Source: UBA5796 sp040752455
GTDB taxonomy: Bacteria; Chloroflexota; Anaerolineae; Anaerolineales; Villigracilaceae
DNA length: 64,000 nt
Direction of reading: 5' to 3'
NCBI GenBank assembly: GCA_049324115.1
Contig: JBMOMN010000021.1
Span: 1 to 64,000, forward strand
Shown here: positions 9,289-18,583 of the stretch, piece after piece
How positions within the stretch are numbered: the first letter of the stretch is position 1
Layout: each line of letters opens with the position of its first letter
The notes under the pieces: generated by a model
What the model was told of the DNA's origin: nothing
The model's input: the letters and a program-made list of their open reading frames with translations, nothing else
Database searches by the model: none
Program-made: the position numbers and the translations under genes

Positions 9289-9767
9289 AACAAAAACTCG
9301 GTGACATGGGGATTGTGACCACCTCCCTTGAAACGGTGGTCAACTGGGCCCGGACCCGCGCCATGTGGCCCATGCTCTTCGGCCTGGCCTGCTGCGCCAT
9401 CGAGATGATGGCTGCCCAGGCTGCGGATTACGACATGAGCCGCTTCGGCATGGAACTGATGCGCGCCAGCCCGCGCCAATCAGACCTGATGATCGTGGCC
9501 GGGCGCGTCTCGAAGAAGATGGGTCCCGTGCTGCGCCGGCTGTACGACCAGATGCCGGAGCCGAAATGGGTGATCGCCATGGGCGATTGCGCCTCCTGCG
9601 GCGGCGTGTTCAACAACTATGCCATCTTCCAGGGGGTGGATGAAGTCGTGCCGGTGGATGTCTACGTGGCGGGCTGCCCGCCGCGCCCCGAAGCCCTCAT
9701 CCACGCGGTGGTGACGCTGTACGAAAAAGTGCAGGCCGAAAAGTTCAAGGATGCGGCGAAGGCTTAG
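9279..9767 (+). CDS. nuoB: NADH-quinone oxidoreductase subunit B
   Basis: A 162-residue peripheral-arm subunit that holds the N2 [4Fe-4S] cluster, the last electron carrier before quinone. The ligand cysteines are visible as C38-C39 (GLACCAIEMM), the cysteine of GDCASCGG and that of GCPPRPE. AAAGGAG precedes the ATG. It overlaps nuoA and is followed by nuoC after 10 bases. Confidence 0.97.
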   Translation: MGVEQKLGDMGIVTTSLETVVNWARTRAMWPMLFGLACCAIEMMAAQAADYDMSRFGMELMRASPRQSDLMIVAGRVSKKMGPVLRRLYDQMPEPKWVIAMGDCASCGGVFNNYAIFQGVDEVVPVDVYVAGCPPRPEALIHAVVTLYEKVQAEKFKDAAKA

Positions 9768-9777
9768 GTAACAACTC

Positions 9778-10293
9778 ATGGAAAACACCCTTCAATCCAT
9801 CGTCCAGACTCTGCAAGAAAAATTCGAGGTCAACCATGTGGAGGAGTTCCGCGGCGAGGTGCATGTGTTCGTCGCGCCTGCCCGGATCGTGGAGGCGTTG
9901 ACCCATTTGCGGGACAACGAGTCGTTCGAACTGATGTCGGCCATGACGGCTGTGGACTACTGGCCCCAGGAGGATCCACGCTTCAACGTGATCTGCCAGT
10001 TGACCTCGGTCTCGCGGGACCTGTCGCTGCAGGTGCGCGTCCCGGTCGCGGGATCAGGCCCCAGGGTCCCGACCGTGAGCGGGGTGTACGCCAGCGCCAA
10101 CTGGCGCGAGCGCGAGATCTTCGACATGTTCGGCATCACGTTCGAGGGCCATCCCGACCTGCGCCGCATCCTGATGCCTTTCGATTGGGTCGGCCATCCA
10201 CTGCGCCGGGATTTCCCACTGGGATACGAAGAGCCGCAGTTCACCTTCAATTTCGATGAGATCAGCCTGCAAAAGCCCAATCCCGAGGAATAA
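9778..10293 (+). CDS. nuoC: NADH-quinone oxidoreductase subunit C
   Basis: A 171-residue hydrophilic subunit of the 30-kDa family. The signature ANWREREIFDMFGITFEGHPDLRRIL is present, split over about residues 105-131, followed by GHPLRRDFPLGYEEP. It packs against NuoD and NuoB. The stop codon overlaps the start of the next gene (TAATG), so the following ferritin-like gene appears translationally coupled. Confidence 0.97.
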   Translation: MENTLQSIVQTLQEKFEVNHVEEFRGEVHVFVAPARIVEALTHLRDNESFELMSAMTAVDYWPQEDPRFNVICQLTSVSRDLSLQVRVPVAGSGPRVPTVSGVYASANWREREIFDMFGITFEGHPDLRRILMPFDWVGHPLRRDFPLGYEEPQFTFNFDEISLQKPNPEE

Positions 10294-10790
10294 TGGCTCC
10301 ATCGCAGCCCACCATCGCAGAATTGTTCGAGATGTCTATTTCGCTGGAGCGGCAAATCCAGGCGGTGTATCTCCATTGGCAAATGTTGTTCGCCTCTGCT
10401 CCGAAGGCGGCTTCTTTCTGGCAGGAATATGCCCGTGAGGAAGACTTTCACGCCAAGCTGCTGCTCAACCTGTCTGAACAATTGACGGCTGAGCAGCTTG
10501 CAAAACCGGCAGATACCTCGATCCATGAATGCGCTCAGCGTACACAACAGTTGGTGGGCAGCCTGAACAAAAACGTAAAGACCCTCGACGAGGCGCTCGA
10601 ACTGGCCACCCGGATCGAACATTCGGAAGTCAATTCCATCTTGGAATTCCTGGTGATACATTTCTCGGCCAAAGAGTCGACCAAAGCCATGGTCCAATCG
10701 CAGTTGCGGGAGCACATAGGCAAACTCAACGTGCTTACCCCGGCGCTCATCTTTGGCGAGAATTACAAAATGATAAAGGCAGTCAACTGA
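10293..10790 (+). CDS. Ferritin-like helical protein inside the nuo operon
   Basis: A 165-residue, mostly helical protein, not a known complex I subunit. The text pattern is that of a ferritin/rubrerythrin-like four-helix bundle: helix 1 with ISLERQIQAVYLHW, helix 2 with YAREEDFHAKLL, a later helix with RIEHSEVNSILEFLVIHF. Glutamates and histidines in these segments could bind a di-iron site, but the full EXXH pairs are not all clear. It starts on the last base of nuoC and ends one base before nuoD. A role in complex I assembly, iron handling or oxidant defence is possible but only inferred. Confidence 0.7.
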   Translation: MAPSQPTIAELFEMSISLERQIQAVYLHWQMLFASAPKAASFWQEYAREEDFHAKLLLNLSEQLTAEQLAKPADTSIHECAQRTQQLVGSLNKNVKTLDEALELATRIEHSEVNSILEFLVIHFSAKESTKAMVQSQLREHIGKLNVLTPALIFGENYKMIKAVN

Positions 10791-10791
10791 T

Positions 10792-12021
10792 ATGACCCAA
10801 CTCCAAGAAGTTACTGTTGACGAACTGAAACATCTGGTCTCGGACCGGGCTATCGAAGGCGAGACCATGTTGCTCAACATGGGACCGCAACACCCGGCGA
10901 CTCACGGCGTGCTGCGCCTGTTGCTGGAACTCGACGGCGAGATCGTGATCAACTGCATCCCCGACATCGGCTACCTGCACACCGGCATCGAGAAGAACAT
11001 GGAAGCCAAGACTTACCAGAAGGCCGAAGTGATGACCGACCGCCTGGACTATATGAACACGGTCGGCAACAACCTGGCTTACTGCATGGCGGTCGAAAAA
11101 CTGGTGGACCTGGACGTGCCGGTGCGGGCGCAGGGCTTGCGGGTCATCCTGACCGAGTTGCAGCGCATCGCCTCGCACCTGGTCTGGATCGGCACCCACG
11201 CCCTCGACCTGGCGGCCATGTCCATGTTCATGTATGCTTTCCGCGAACGCGAGATCATCCTCGACATCCTCGAACTGGTCTCCGGCCAGCGCATGATGAC
11301 CACCTACTTCCGTCCCGGCGGCGTCTGGCGGGACGTGCCGGTCGAGTTCGAGGCCGCCGTGCGGGATTTCATCAAGCTCTTCCCCAAGCGGATTGACGAG
11401 TACGAAGCCCTGTTGACGAACAACCCGCTCCTGCTGGACCGGCTGCTGGGTATCGGCGTGCTGACGAAGGAAACCGCCCTGAGCTACAGCGTGACCGGCC
11501 CGATCCTGCGCGCCAGCGGCGTGGACTGGGACCTGCGCAAGGCCCGCCCTTACATGGGCTACGAGCAATACGAGTTCAACGTCCCGGTGCGCACCGAGGG
11601 CGACAACTATGCCCGTTACCTGGTGCGGGTGCAGGAGATGCGCGAATCGCTCAAGATCGTCGAGCAGGCCCTCAATAAATTGCCAATGGGACCCGTCCGC
11701 AGCGACAACCGCAAATTCGTCCCGCCGCCGCGCTCCGAGATCGGCGTCAGCATGGAGGCGCTCATCCACCACTTCAAGCTGTGGACCGAGGGCTTCGATG
11801 CGCCCAAAGCCTCCATTTATTCGGCGGTCGAAGGGCCGCGCGGCGAGCTGGGCGTTTTCCTGGAAGGCGACGGTGGCCCGAAGCCCCGCCGGGTCCACAT
11901 GCGCACGCCGTCTTTCGACAACCTGGGCGTGCTGCCCGCGATCTCCAAAGGCCACCTGGTTGCCGATCTGATCGCGATTATCGGTTCCATTGACTTCGTC
12001 CTGGGAGATATTGACCGATGA
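10792..12021 (+). CDS. nuoD: NADH-quinone oxidoreductase subunit D
   Basis: A 409-residue 49-kDa-family subunit that forms the quinone-binding pocket with NuoB. It shows MGPQHPATHGVLRLLLELDGE, GYLHTGIEKNMEAK and the C-terminal DLIAIIGSIDFVLGDIDR typical of the family. Length is normal. NuoC is a separate gene rather than fused. The stop overlaps nuoE by ATGA. Confidence 0.98.
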   Translation: MTQLQEVTVDELKHLVSDRAIEGETMLLNMGPQHPATHGVLRLLLELDGEIVINCIPDIGYLHTGIEKNMEAKTYQKAEVMTDRLDYMNTVGNNLAYCMAVEKLVDLDVPVRAQGLRVILTELQRIASHLVWIGTHALDLAAMSMFMYAFREREIILDILELVSGQRMMTTYFRPGGVWRDVPVEFEAAVRDFIKLFPKRIDEYEALLTNNPLLLDRLLGIGVLTKETALSYSVTGPILRASGVDWDLRKARPYMGYEQYEFNVPVRTEGDNYARYLVRVQEMRESLKIVEQALNKLPMGPVRSDNRKFVPPPRSEIGVSMEALIHHFKLWTEGFDAPKASIYSAVEGPRGELGVFLEGDGGPKPRRVHMRTPSFDNLGVLPAISKGHLVADLIAIIGSIDFVLGDIDR

Positions 12022-12515
12022 GCCTGGCTGAAAAATATTCACAAGAGATCCAGAAAATCTTTGCCAAGTATCCGCCGGAACAGAAACGCTCGGCGGTCAT
12101 GCCGCTGCTTTACCTGGCCCAGCGCGAGGAAGGTTTCATCACCAAAGGCGCGATGGAAGAGATCGCCGGGATGCTGGACATCAAAGTCACCGAGGTGGCC
12201 GAGATCGTCGGCTTCTACACCCTCTACCACGACGAAAAAGCCGGCAAATACCGGATGCAGGTCTGCACCGACCTGCCCTGCGCGTTGCGCGGCGCCGATA
12301 AATTCCTCGAAGAACTGTGCGGCAATCTCGGCGTCAAGGTCGGCGAGACGACCGAGGACGGCCTGGTCACGGTCGAAGCGGTCATGTGCCTGGCGGCCTG
12401 CGACAAGGCTCCCATGCTCCAGACCCAGGGGCCGGACGGGATCGAATATCACGAAAATATGACCGTTGATAAGACCCTCGAACTGATCGAGACGCTCAAA
12501 AAGAGTGTTGCGTAG
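12018..12515 (+). CDS. nuoE: NADH-quinone oxidoreductase subunit E
   Basis: A 165-residue thioredoxin-like [2Fe-2S] subunit of the NADH dehydrogenase module. The ligands are CTDLPC (C-x4-C) and CLAAC (C-x3-C). It overlaps nuoD by four bases. After its stop, short direct repeats of the form GTTGCGTA lead into an inserted HEPN gene. Confidence 0.97.
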   Translation: MSLAEKYSQEIQKIFAKYPPEQKRSAVMPLLYLAQREEGFITKGAMEEIAGMLDIKVTEVAEIVGFYTLYHDEKAGKYRMQVCTDLPCALRGADKFLEELCGNLGVKVGETTEDGLVTVEAVMCLAACDKAPMLQTQGPDGIEYHENMTVDKTLELIETLKKSVA

Positions 12516-12557
12516 TGCGTGTTGCGTAATACAGGTTGAAAGAAAAAGACGATTGCG

Positions 12558-12947
12558 ATGTTTCAGCCCGACCAATATGCTGGTTTCTTGCAGAAGCAGG
12601 CAACAGAGCATTTAGAAGTTGCGAAATTGATGATTCTCAAGCGAAAAAGATATGGCGCAGGCCTGTTTTTTGCTCATGCTGCTTTGCAAAATAGTTTTGC
12701 CGCATTAATTTGCAAAAATACGCATAACAGGCCACCATGGCGTAGTGATCTGACCAGGTTGGCAAAATTGGCAAAAATAAGGCTGACTAAAGAACAAAGA
12801 GAGTTGTGTAAGGTTATGAATTTTTACCACAAGGAAGGTTTGTATCTTGGATTGGAGTATCCAGAGCCAACCAAGAAAGATGCTTATGACTATTGGTTGC
12901 AAGCAAGAATAATGATTTTGACATTCTCAACCTCCCTGGCAGAATAG
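12558..12947 (+). CDS. HEPN-domain protein between nuoE and nuoF
   Basis: A 129-residue helical protein with the HEPN pattern: YAGFLQKQATEHLEVAKLM, RYGAGLFFAHAALQNSFAALI, then a PPWRSDLTRLAKLA segment. Many HEPN domains are RNases in toxin-antitoxin pairs. Here the usual RX4-6H catalytic motif appears degenerate (NRPPWRSDL, with no histidine), so RNase activity is doubtful. There is no neighbouring nucleotidyltransferase antitoxin. Base composition is visibly more AT-rich than the flanking nuo genes, which suggests recent insertion. It ends six bases before nuoF. Confidence 0.75.
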   Translation: MFQPDQYAGFLQKQATEHLEVAKLMILKRKRYGAGLFFAHAALQNSFAALICKNTHNRPPWRSDLTRLAKLAKIRLTKEQRELCKVMNFYHKEGLYLGLEYPEPTKKDAYDYWLQARIMILTFSTSLAE

Positions 12948-12953
12948 AGACTT

Positions 12954-14201
12954 ATGGCAAATATCATCCTCCGTCACCGGGATATTCCCGAACTGAATAC
13001 CCTGCCGGTCTACCAGCGCAACGGCGGGTTCGCGGCCTTCAAGAAGGCCGTGACCGGCATGAAACCCGAAGAAGTGACTGCCGTGGTCAAGAACTCCGGG
13101 CTGCGCGGCCGCGGCGGGGCAGGCTTCCCCACCGGCATGAAGTGGGGCTTCATGGACAACAACAACTGGCCGCACTACGTGGTCGCCAACGCCGACGAGT
13201 CCGAGCCGGGGACCTTCAAAGACCGCGAGATCATGGAAAGCAACCCCTTCCAGTTTTTGGAGGGCGTGGCGATTGCCTCCTACGCGGTCGGCGCCAACGC
13301 GGCTTACGTTTACCTGCGCGGCGAGTTCTGGCAGGTGGCGGCTTTCCTCGACCGGAAGATCGAAGAGATGGAGCAGGCCGGTTTCCTGGGCGACAAGCTC
13401 TTCGGCACGGACTATTCCCTGCGCCTCTACACCCACCTGGGCGCGGGCGCGTACATCTGCGGTGAAGAGACCGCCCTGCTCGAATCCATCGAAGGCAAGC
13501 GCGGCCAGCCCCGCCTGCGCCCGCCGTTCCCGCCTTCGTTCGGCCTGTACGGCAAGCCGACCGTGGTCAACAACGTCGAAACCCTGACCAATGTGCCGCT
13601 CATCCTCGAGAACGGCGCAGACTGGTACAAGTCCCTCGGCACGGCGGACAGCGCCGGGGTCAAGGTCTTCAGCCTGTCCGGGCGGGTCAAGCAGCCGGGC
13701 AACTACGAACTGCCATTCGGCGCTACGTTCCGCGAACTCATCTACACCCACGGCGGCGGCATCCTGGATGACCGCCCCGTCAAAGGCATCATGGCTGCGG
13801 GCGCCTCATCCTCCATTATCGTTGCGGATGAGAAAGCCCTCGACACCCCGATGGATTACGCCAGCGTCCGCACCCTGGGCGGGGACCTGGGGTCTGCTTC
13901 CGTTATCGTGCTGGACGACACCGTCGGCATAGACTGGGTCGTCAACAAGACCATCCATTTCTTCAAGCACGAATCCTGCGGCAAATGCACGCCCTGCCGC
14001 GAAGGCAATTACTGGATGCAGCACCTGACCGAGCGCATCCACTCCGGCCAGGGCGACGCTTCGGATGTCGAATTGTTGGACAGCGTGGCCCGCCAGATGC
14101 AGGGCAAGTGCCTGTGCGCCCTGGGCGAATTTGCGACCATGGCCGTAGTCACTGGCATCGAGCGGTTCCCGGAAGATTTTGATGTAAAAACAAGAGTCTA
14201 G
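12954..14201 (+). CDS. nuoF: NADH-quinone oxidoreductase subunit F
   Basis: A 415-residue NADH- and FMN-binding subunit. The glycine-rich NADH/FMN site GLRGRGGAGFPTGMKW, the GAGAYICGEETAL motif and the cluster ligands SCGKCTPCREG with a later cysteine (CLCALGEFA) are present. It starts six bases after the HEPN gene without its own obvious promoter. Confidence 0.98.
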   Translation: MANIILRHRDIPELNTLPVYQRNGGFAAFKKAVTGMKPEEVTAVVKNSGLRGRGGAGFPTGMKWGFMDNNNWPHYVVANADESEPGTFKDREIMESNPFQFLEGVAIASYAVGANAAYVYLRGEFWQVAAFLDRKIEEMEQAGFLGDKLFGTDYSLRLYTHLGAGAYICGEETALLESIEGKRGQPRLRPPFPPSFGLYGKPTVVNNVETLTNVPLILENGADWYKSLGTADSAGVKVFSLSGRVKQPGNYELPFGATFRELIYTHGGGILDDRPVKGIMAAGASSSIIVADEKALDTPMDYASVRTLGGDLGSASVIVLDDTVGIDWVVNKTIHFFKHESCGKCTPCREGNYWMQHLTERIHSGQGDASDVELLDSVARQMQGKCLCALGEFATMAVVTGIERFPEDFDVKTRV

Positions 14202-14225
14202 CCGTTTTTCGTTTTGGAGGTTGCT

Positions 14226-14426
14226 ATGACTGTGAGTTATCGTGTTTTCTTCAGAAAAGAGGATGAAGGTGGTTATACTGCCACCGTTCCCACCCTGCCC
14301 GGCTGCGTCTCATTTGGCGAAACACTCGAAGAAGCGATGGAAATGGTCAAGGAAGCTATCGAATTGTATTTGGAAAGCCTCAAAGCGCACGGCGAAGCGG
14401 TCCCGGCATCCATCGCGATGAAATAA
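14226..14426 (+). CDS. HicB-like orphan antitoxin-fold protein
   Basis: A 66-residue protein starting at an ATG with GGAGG five bases upstream. It has the HicB-type partial RNase H fold pattern: YRVFFRKEDEGGYTATVPTLPGCVSFGETLEEAMEMVKEAIELYLESL. HicB proteins normally neutralise the HicA mRNA interferase. No hicA gene lies on either side and there is no DNA-binding tail, so this is an orphan within the nuo operon. Its role is unknown. Confidence 0.82.
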   Translation: MTVSYRVFFRKEDEGGYTATVPTLPGCVSFGETLEEAMEMVKEAIELYLESLKAHGEAVPASIAMK

Positions 14427-14459
14427 CCGATTGAACAAACTCTCATTTGGAGAGAATTG

Positions 14460-16904
14460 ATGAGCAAACAAGTCAGACTAACCATTGATGACAGACAAGT
14501 TACCGTGTCGGAAGGCACCCTGATTGTCAACGCCGCCAAACAAATCGGGATTGACATCCCGGTCTTTTGCTACCATCCCAAGATGGAGCCGGTCGGCATG
14601 TGCCGCATGTGCCTGGTCGAGGTTGGGCGTCCGATCATTGACCGGAACACGGGCCAGCCCGTCCTGGAAGACGGCAGGCCCAAGATCCAGTTCGGGCCGA
14701 AACTCGAAACTGCCTGCACCACGCCCGTCTCCGAGGGGATGGTCGTCAGGGGCATGTCCGAGAAGGCCAAAGCGGGGCAGAACGAGATCGTCGAGTTCCT
14801 GCTGACCTCGCACCCGTTGGACTGCCCGATCTGCGACAAGGGCGGCGAGTGCCCGCTGCAAAACCTGACCATGGACTTCGGTCCCGGCAAGAGCCGTTTC
14901 CTGTACGACGAGAAATTCCACTTCGAGAAGCGCGTCCCGCTCGGCGACCTGATCTTCCTGGACCGGGAGCGCTGTATCCAGTGCGCCCGCTGCATCCGCT
15001 TCCAGGACGAGATCGCCGGCGAACCGGTGATCGGGTTCTACAACCGCGGCCGGGCCACCGACATCGTGACCTACACCGATCCGGGCTTCGACTCGGTCTT
15101 CTCCGGCAACACGACCGACATCTGCCCGGTTGGGGCGTTGACCACGGCCGACTTCCGCTTCGGGGCGCGGGCCTGGGAACTCAAATCCACGGCTTCGGTT
15201 TGCGGCCAATGCCCGGTGGGTTGCAATATCGTTTTCAACACCCGCCGCGAGGCCAGGAGCGACGGGCGGGTCGTGATCAAACGGGTCATGCCGCGCCAGA
15301 ACGAACAGGTCAACGAAATCTGGCTTTGCGACAAAGGACGGTTTGCCTATCACTACACCGAAAGCGAGGCCCGCCTGTCCAGGCCGCTGATGAAGAAATC
15401 CGGCAAGCTGGAGGAAACAGCCTGGGACGAAGTTGCGGCCATCGCCGGCGGCAGGCTAAGAAGCGCGGACGGCGAAGTGGCCGTGCTGGCTTCGGGCCGT
15501 TTGAGCAACGAAGATTTATATAATTTGAAATCCCTGGCCGATAGGCTGGACGGCAAGGCCCTGCTCTACACCCGGATGGGCGGCGGCGGCCTGACGACGC
15601 AGTTCGGCGTCGGCGCGGGGACGGATTTTGGCGAAATGGGCGCGGGCACCACGATTTTGGTGGTCGCCTCGGACCTGTACAACGAGGCCCCGGTCTGGCA
15701 CCTGCGAGTGAAGGGCGCGGCCAAACGCGGCGCGACCGTGATCGTGGTCAACGGGCGCGAAACCAAACTGGACGCGTTCGCCAGGTACGTCGTCCGCTAT
15801 GCGTATGGCGACGAGGTCGAGACGGTCAACGGGTTGACCCAAAAAGACAGGGTCGGCGAGGCGATCACTTCGGCTGAGAACCTGGTGGTGCTGTTCGGCT
15901 CGGATGGGTTGGGACTGAGCGGCTCGTCGGCTTTGGCGGCAGCCTGCGCCGAACTGGTCCAGGGACGGGCCGGCAAGCCGAACAACGGGCTGATCGGCGT
16001 CTGGCCGAGGGCCAACGACCAGGGGGCCTGGGAGATCGGCTTCGTCCCTGCAATTGATCTAACTGCTGAACTCAAAGGCAAGACCGTTTACGTGGCCGCG
16101 GCTGACCCGGCCGGCGACGACCCGCAACTGGCGGCGGCGCTCAAGGAGGCCAAATTCGTCATCGCCCAGGAACTCTTCCTGACCGGGACGGCCAAACTGG
16201 CCGACGTGGTGCTTCCGGCCCGGGCTTATACAGAACGTGACGGGTCGTTCACTTCGGGCGAGCGGCGGGCGCAGCGTTTCTATCAAGCGGTCCCGGCTTT
16301 CGGCGAGAGCAAGGCCGATTTCGCCATCACGGCCCTGGTCGCGGACGCGGCGGGCGTGGAACTGGCCGACACGGCCGAGCAGGCCTTCGAGAACCTGGGC
16401 GTGACGGTCGAAGCCTTTGCGGGGCTGACCTACGAAATCCTGGCCGAGACCGTCGAACAGTGGCCGGTGGTCGGGCGCGGCGATATGTATTACGGCGGCA
16501 CGACTTACGAGAACACGCGGGGGCTGGGCGCGCACCTCGTCAGCGCGGGGGAGCGCGGCGAAACGGCCAGCCTGCCACAGGTCCAGAAAGAGGCGGCGCT
16601 GCGCCCGAAGGAGGGCCAGTGGCTGGCCGTCCCGGTATCGAAACTTTACGACCAGGGCCTCACAGTCCGCTCTTCGAAATTATTGGAAAATCACATCGGC
16701 GCGGCGACCGTGACCCTGCATCCCGAAGCAGCCAAACGGCTGGGTGTGGGCGCGGGTGAGATGGTCGAGGTCAGCCTGGACGGCGCGACGGCGCAGGCGG
16801 CGGTGGTCTTGGACGAGACGGTTTCGGCTTCGGTGGCGTTGCTGCCGAGGGGTATGGGCCTGCCGATCTCCGGGCCGGTCGTGGCCGCGCTGAAAAAAGT
16901 GTAG
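14460..16904 (+). CDS. nuoG: NADH-quinone oxidoreductase subunit G
   Basis: An 814-residue iron-sulfur subunit. The N-terminal ferredoxin-type domain shows CYHPKMEPVGMCRMC, then HPLDCPICDKGGECPLQ and RCIQCARCIRF, with a further four-cysteine site SVCGQCPVGC (the N7-type cluster). The rest is the molybdopterin-oxidoreductase-like fold without a clear cofactor site, usual for NuoG. ATG 14460 was chosen over TTG 14457 because GGAGAG lies at a suitable distance. Confidence 0.96.
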   Translation: MSKQVRLTIDDRQVTVSEGTLIVNAAKQIGIDIPVFCYHPKMEPVGMCRMCLVEVGRPIIDRNTGQPVLEDGRPKIQFGPKLETACTTPVSEGMVVRGMSEKAKAGQNEIVEFLLTSHPLDCPICDKGGECPLQNLTMDFGPGKSRFLYDEKFHFEKRVPLGDLIFLDRERCIQCARCIRFQDEIAGEPVIGFYNRGRATDIVTYTDPGFDSVFSGNTTDICPVGALTTADFRFGARAWELKSTASVCGQCPVGCNIVFNTRREARSDGRVVIKRVMPRQNEQVNEIWLCDKGRFAYHYTESEARLSRPLMKKSGKLEETAWDEVAAIAGGRLRSADGEVAVLASGRLSNEDLYNLKSLADRLDGKALLYTRMGGGGLTTQFGVGAGTDFGEMGAGTTILVVASDLYNEAPVWHLRVKGAAKRGATVIVVNGRETKLDAFARYVVRYAYGDEVETVNGLTQKDRVGEAITSAENLVVLFGSDGLGLSGSSALAAACAELVQGRAGKPNNGLIGVWPRANDQGAWEIGFVPAIDLTAELKGKTVYVAAADPAGDDPQLAAALKEAKFVIAQELFLTGTAKLADVVLPARAYTERDGSFTSGERRAQRFYQAVPAFGESKADFAITALVADAAGVELADTAEQAFENLGVTVEAFAGLTYEILAETVEQWPVVGRGDMYYGGTTYENTRGLGAHLVSAGERGETASLPQVQKEAALRPKEGQWLAVPVSKLYDQGLTVRSSKLLENHIGAATVTLHPEAAKRLGVGAGEMVEVSLDGATAQAAVVLDETVSASVALLPRGMGLPISGPVVAALKKV

Positions 16905-16914
16905 AGAGGCGTTT

Positions 16915-18015
16915 ATGATCTGGGAATGGTTAATCAAAGCCCTGGTATTGATCTTTACCTTGCTGATCGGCTTCGGCTACCTGACGTATTATGAACGCCG
17001 GGCGCTGGCGTTCATCCAGTCGCGTCTTGGGCCGAACCGGGCCGGGCCGCAGGGGTTGATGCAGTGGATGGCCGATGCGGTCAAGTTGATCTTCAAGGAA
17101 GAATTGACCCCGGCCAATGCCTACAAACTGGTTTTTTTCCTGTCCCCGGTCGTGACGATGGTGCCGTCCATCGTGATCGCGGGGGTCATCCCTTGGGGGC
17201 CGCCGGTGACTCTGTTTGGGCAGACGTTCAATCAATATGTGGCCGACATCAACGTCGGCATCCTGTACCTGATGTCCATCGCTTCGATTGCGGTTTACGG
17301 TATCGTGCTGGCGGGCTGGTCGTCGAACAACAAGTACGCCATGATGGGCGGGCTGCGTTCGTCGGCGCAAATGATCTCGTATGAATTGACTCTCGGCCTG
17401 TCTTTCGTGGTCGTCATCCTGATGGCCGGTTCGATGAGCCTGGTGGAGATCGTCGAGGCGCAGCGCGATCTGACGTGGTTCGCCGTGATCCAGCCGGTGG
17501 GCGCGATCCTGTTCTTCATTGCCACCCTGGCCGAGGTCAACCGCCACCCGTTCGACATGCCCGAAGCCGAGCAGGAGATCGTGGCCGGTTATCATACCGA
17601 ATATTCCGGCATGAAGTTCGCCCTGTTCTTCATGGCCGAGTACCAGAAGATGATCGTCATCAGCGCCATTATGTCCACCCTGTTCTTCGGCGGCTATCTT
17701 GGCCCCGGCGTTGACAAATTCCCCTGGCTTGGCCCGCTCTACATGGCGATCAAGATCATCGTCTCGCTCTTCTTGATGATCTGGGTCCGGGCCTCCTGGC
17801 CGCGCATCCGTTACAACCGGCTGATGGCTTTTGGATGGAAAGTGATGCTGCCGCTGGCCCTGGCCCTGGTTTTCATCACCGCGACCGGTATCTTGCTGGC
17901 CGATGCGATGGGCAATCCCTGGCTGCTGGCGGTCATCCCGGTGCTGTCTTTGGTTGCGGGCTGGGTTGCAACTTTAATGGTGGACCGCTCGCTGAGGAGG
18001 AAGGCTTATGCTTAA
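16915..18015 (+). CDS. nuoH: NADH-quinone oxidoreductase subunit H
   Basis: A 366-residue membrane subunit linking the quinone chamber to the proton-pumping arm. It has about eight hydrophobic segments and the motifs YYERRALAFIQSRLGPNRAGP, ASIAVYGIVLAGWSSNNKYA and EVNRHPFDMPEAEQEIVAGYHTEYSG (split here across a conserved loop). It overlaps nuoI by eight bases. Confidence 0.97.
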   Translation: MIWEWLIKALVLIFTLLIGFGYLTYYERRALAFIQSRLGPNRAGPQGLMQWMADAVKLIFKEELTPANAYKLVFFLSPVVTMVPSIVIAGVIPWGPPVTLFGQTFNQYVADINVGILYLMSIASIAVYGIVLAGWSSNNKYAMMGGLRSSAQMISYELTLGLSFVVVILMAGSMSLVEIVEAQRDLTWFAVIQPVGAILFFIATLAEVNRHPFDMPEAEQEIVAGYHTEYSGMKFALFFMAEYQKMIVISAIMSTLFFGGYLGPGVDKFPWLGPLYMAIKIIVSLFLMIWVRASWPRIRYNRLMAFGWKVMLPLALALVFITATGILLADAMGNPWLLAVIPVLSLVAGWVATLMVDRSLRRKAYA

Positions 18016-18511
18016 AGAATTGGGACGCGGCCTGGTTACCACGTTCAAAATGCTCCTGGAAGGGCCGGTAACGACCCAGTACCCGGAAGAAAAGCGGGAG
18101 GTGCGGCCGCGTTTTCGCGGGCGGCACGTGCTCAAACGTTACGATAACGGCCTGGAGAAGTGCATCGGCTGTTCGCTGTGCGCCGCGGCCTGCCCGGCCG
18201 ACGCGATCTTCGTCGAAGCCTCCGAGAATACCGACGAGGAACGCTACTCGCCCGGCGAGCGCTACGCCAGCACTTACGAGATCAACATGCTGCGCTGTAT
18301 CTACTGCGGCTTCTGCGAGGACGCCTGCCCGACCGAGGCCGTCGTGCTGGGCGACAACTACGAACTGTCCTTCACCGACCGCCGCGACGCCATCTACACC
18401 AAGGACCTGTTGCTGGAACCCGCCCCCGAAGGCCAACCGACCACCCCGCAGAAGGTCGAGCCGGGCGTTTACAACCGTTCGGTGCCGAAGATGGAGAATC
18501 CCAGAGATTAG
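18008..18511 (+). CDS. nuoI: NADH-quinone oxidoreductase subunit I
   Basis: A 167-residue ferredoxin-like subunit with two [4Fe-4S] sites, seen as CIGCSLCAAACPADAI and CIYCGFCEDACPTEAV. It passes electrons to N2 in NuoB. The C-terminal tail is low-complexity and proline-rich. It is followed by a repeat-containing gap before nuoJ. Confidence 0.97.
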   Translation: MLKELGRGLVTTFKMLLEGPVTTQYPEEKREVRPRFRGRHVLKRYDNGLEKCIGCSLCAAACPADAIFVEASENTDEERYSPGERYASTYEINMLRCIYCGFCEDACPTEAVVLGDNYELSFTDRRDAIYTKDLLLEPAPEGQPTTPQKVEPGVYNRSVPKMENPRD

Positions 18512-18583
18512 TGATTAGATAATTTGGAGAGTAGTGACAGTTCTCCAGTCTCTAATTCCTACTCTCTTCAACAAAAGGTGCTT
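18512..18583. repeat. Inverted repeat between nuoI and nuoJ
   Basis: GGAGAGTAG and CTACTCTC arms flank tgacagttctccagtctctaa-type DNA. It belongs to the same family as repeats at 19440-19536 and 24962-25055, all beside nuo genes. It ends at the nuoJ ribosome site. Confidence 0.6.

Noticed and set aside
10783..12042. A 419-codon minus-strand frame
   Set aside because: It is antisense to nuoD and shows no family features.
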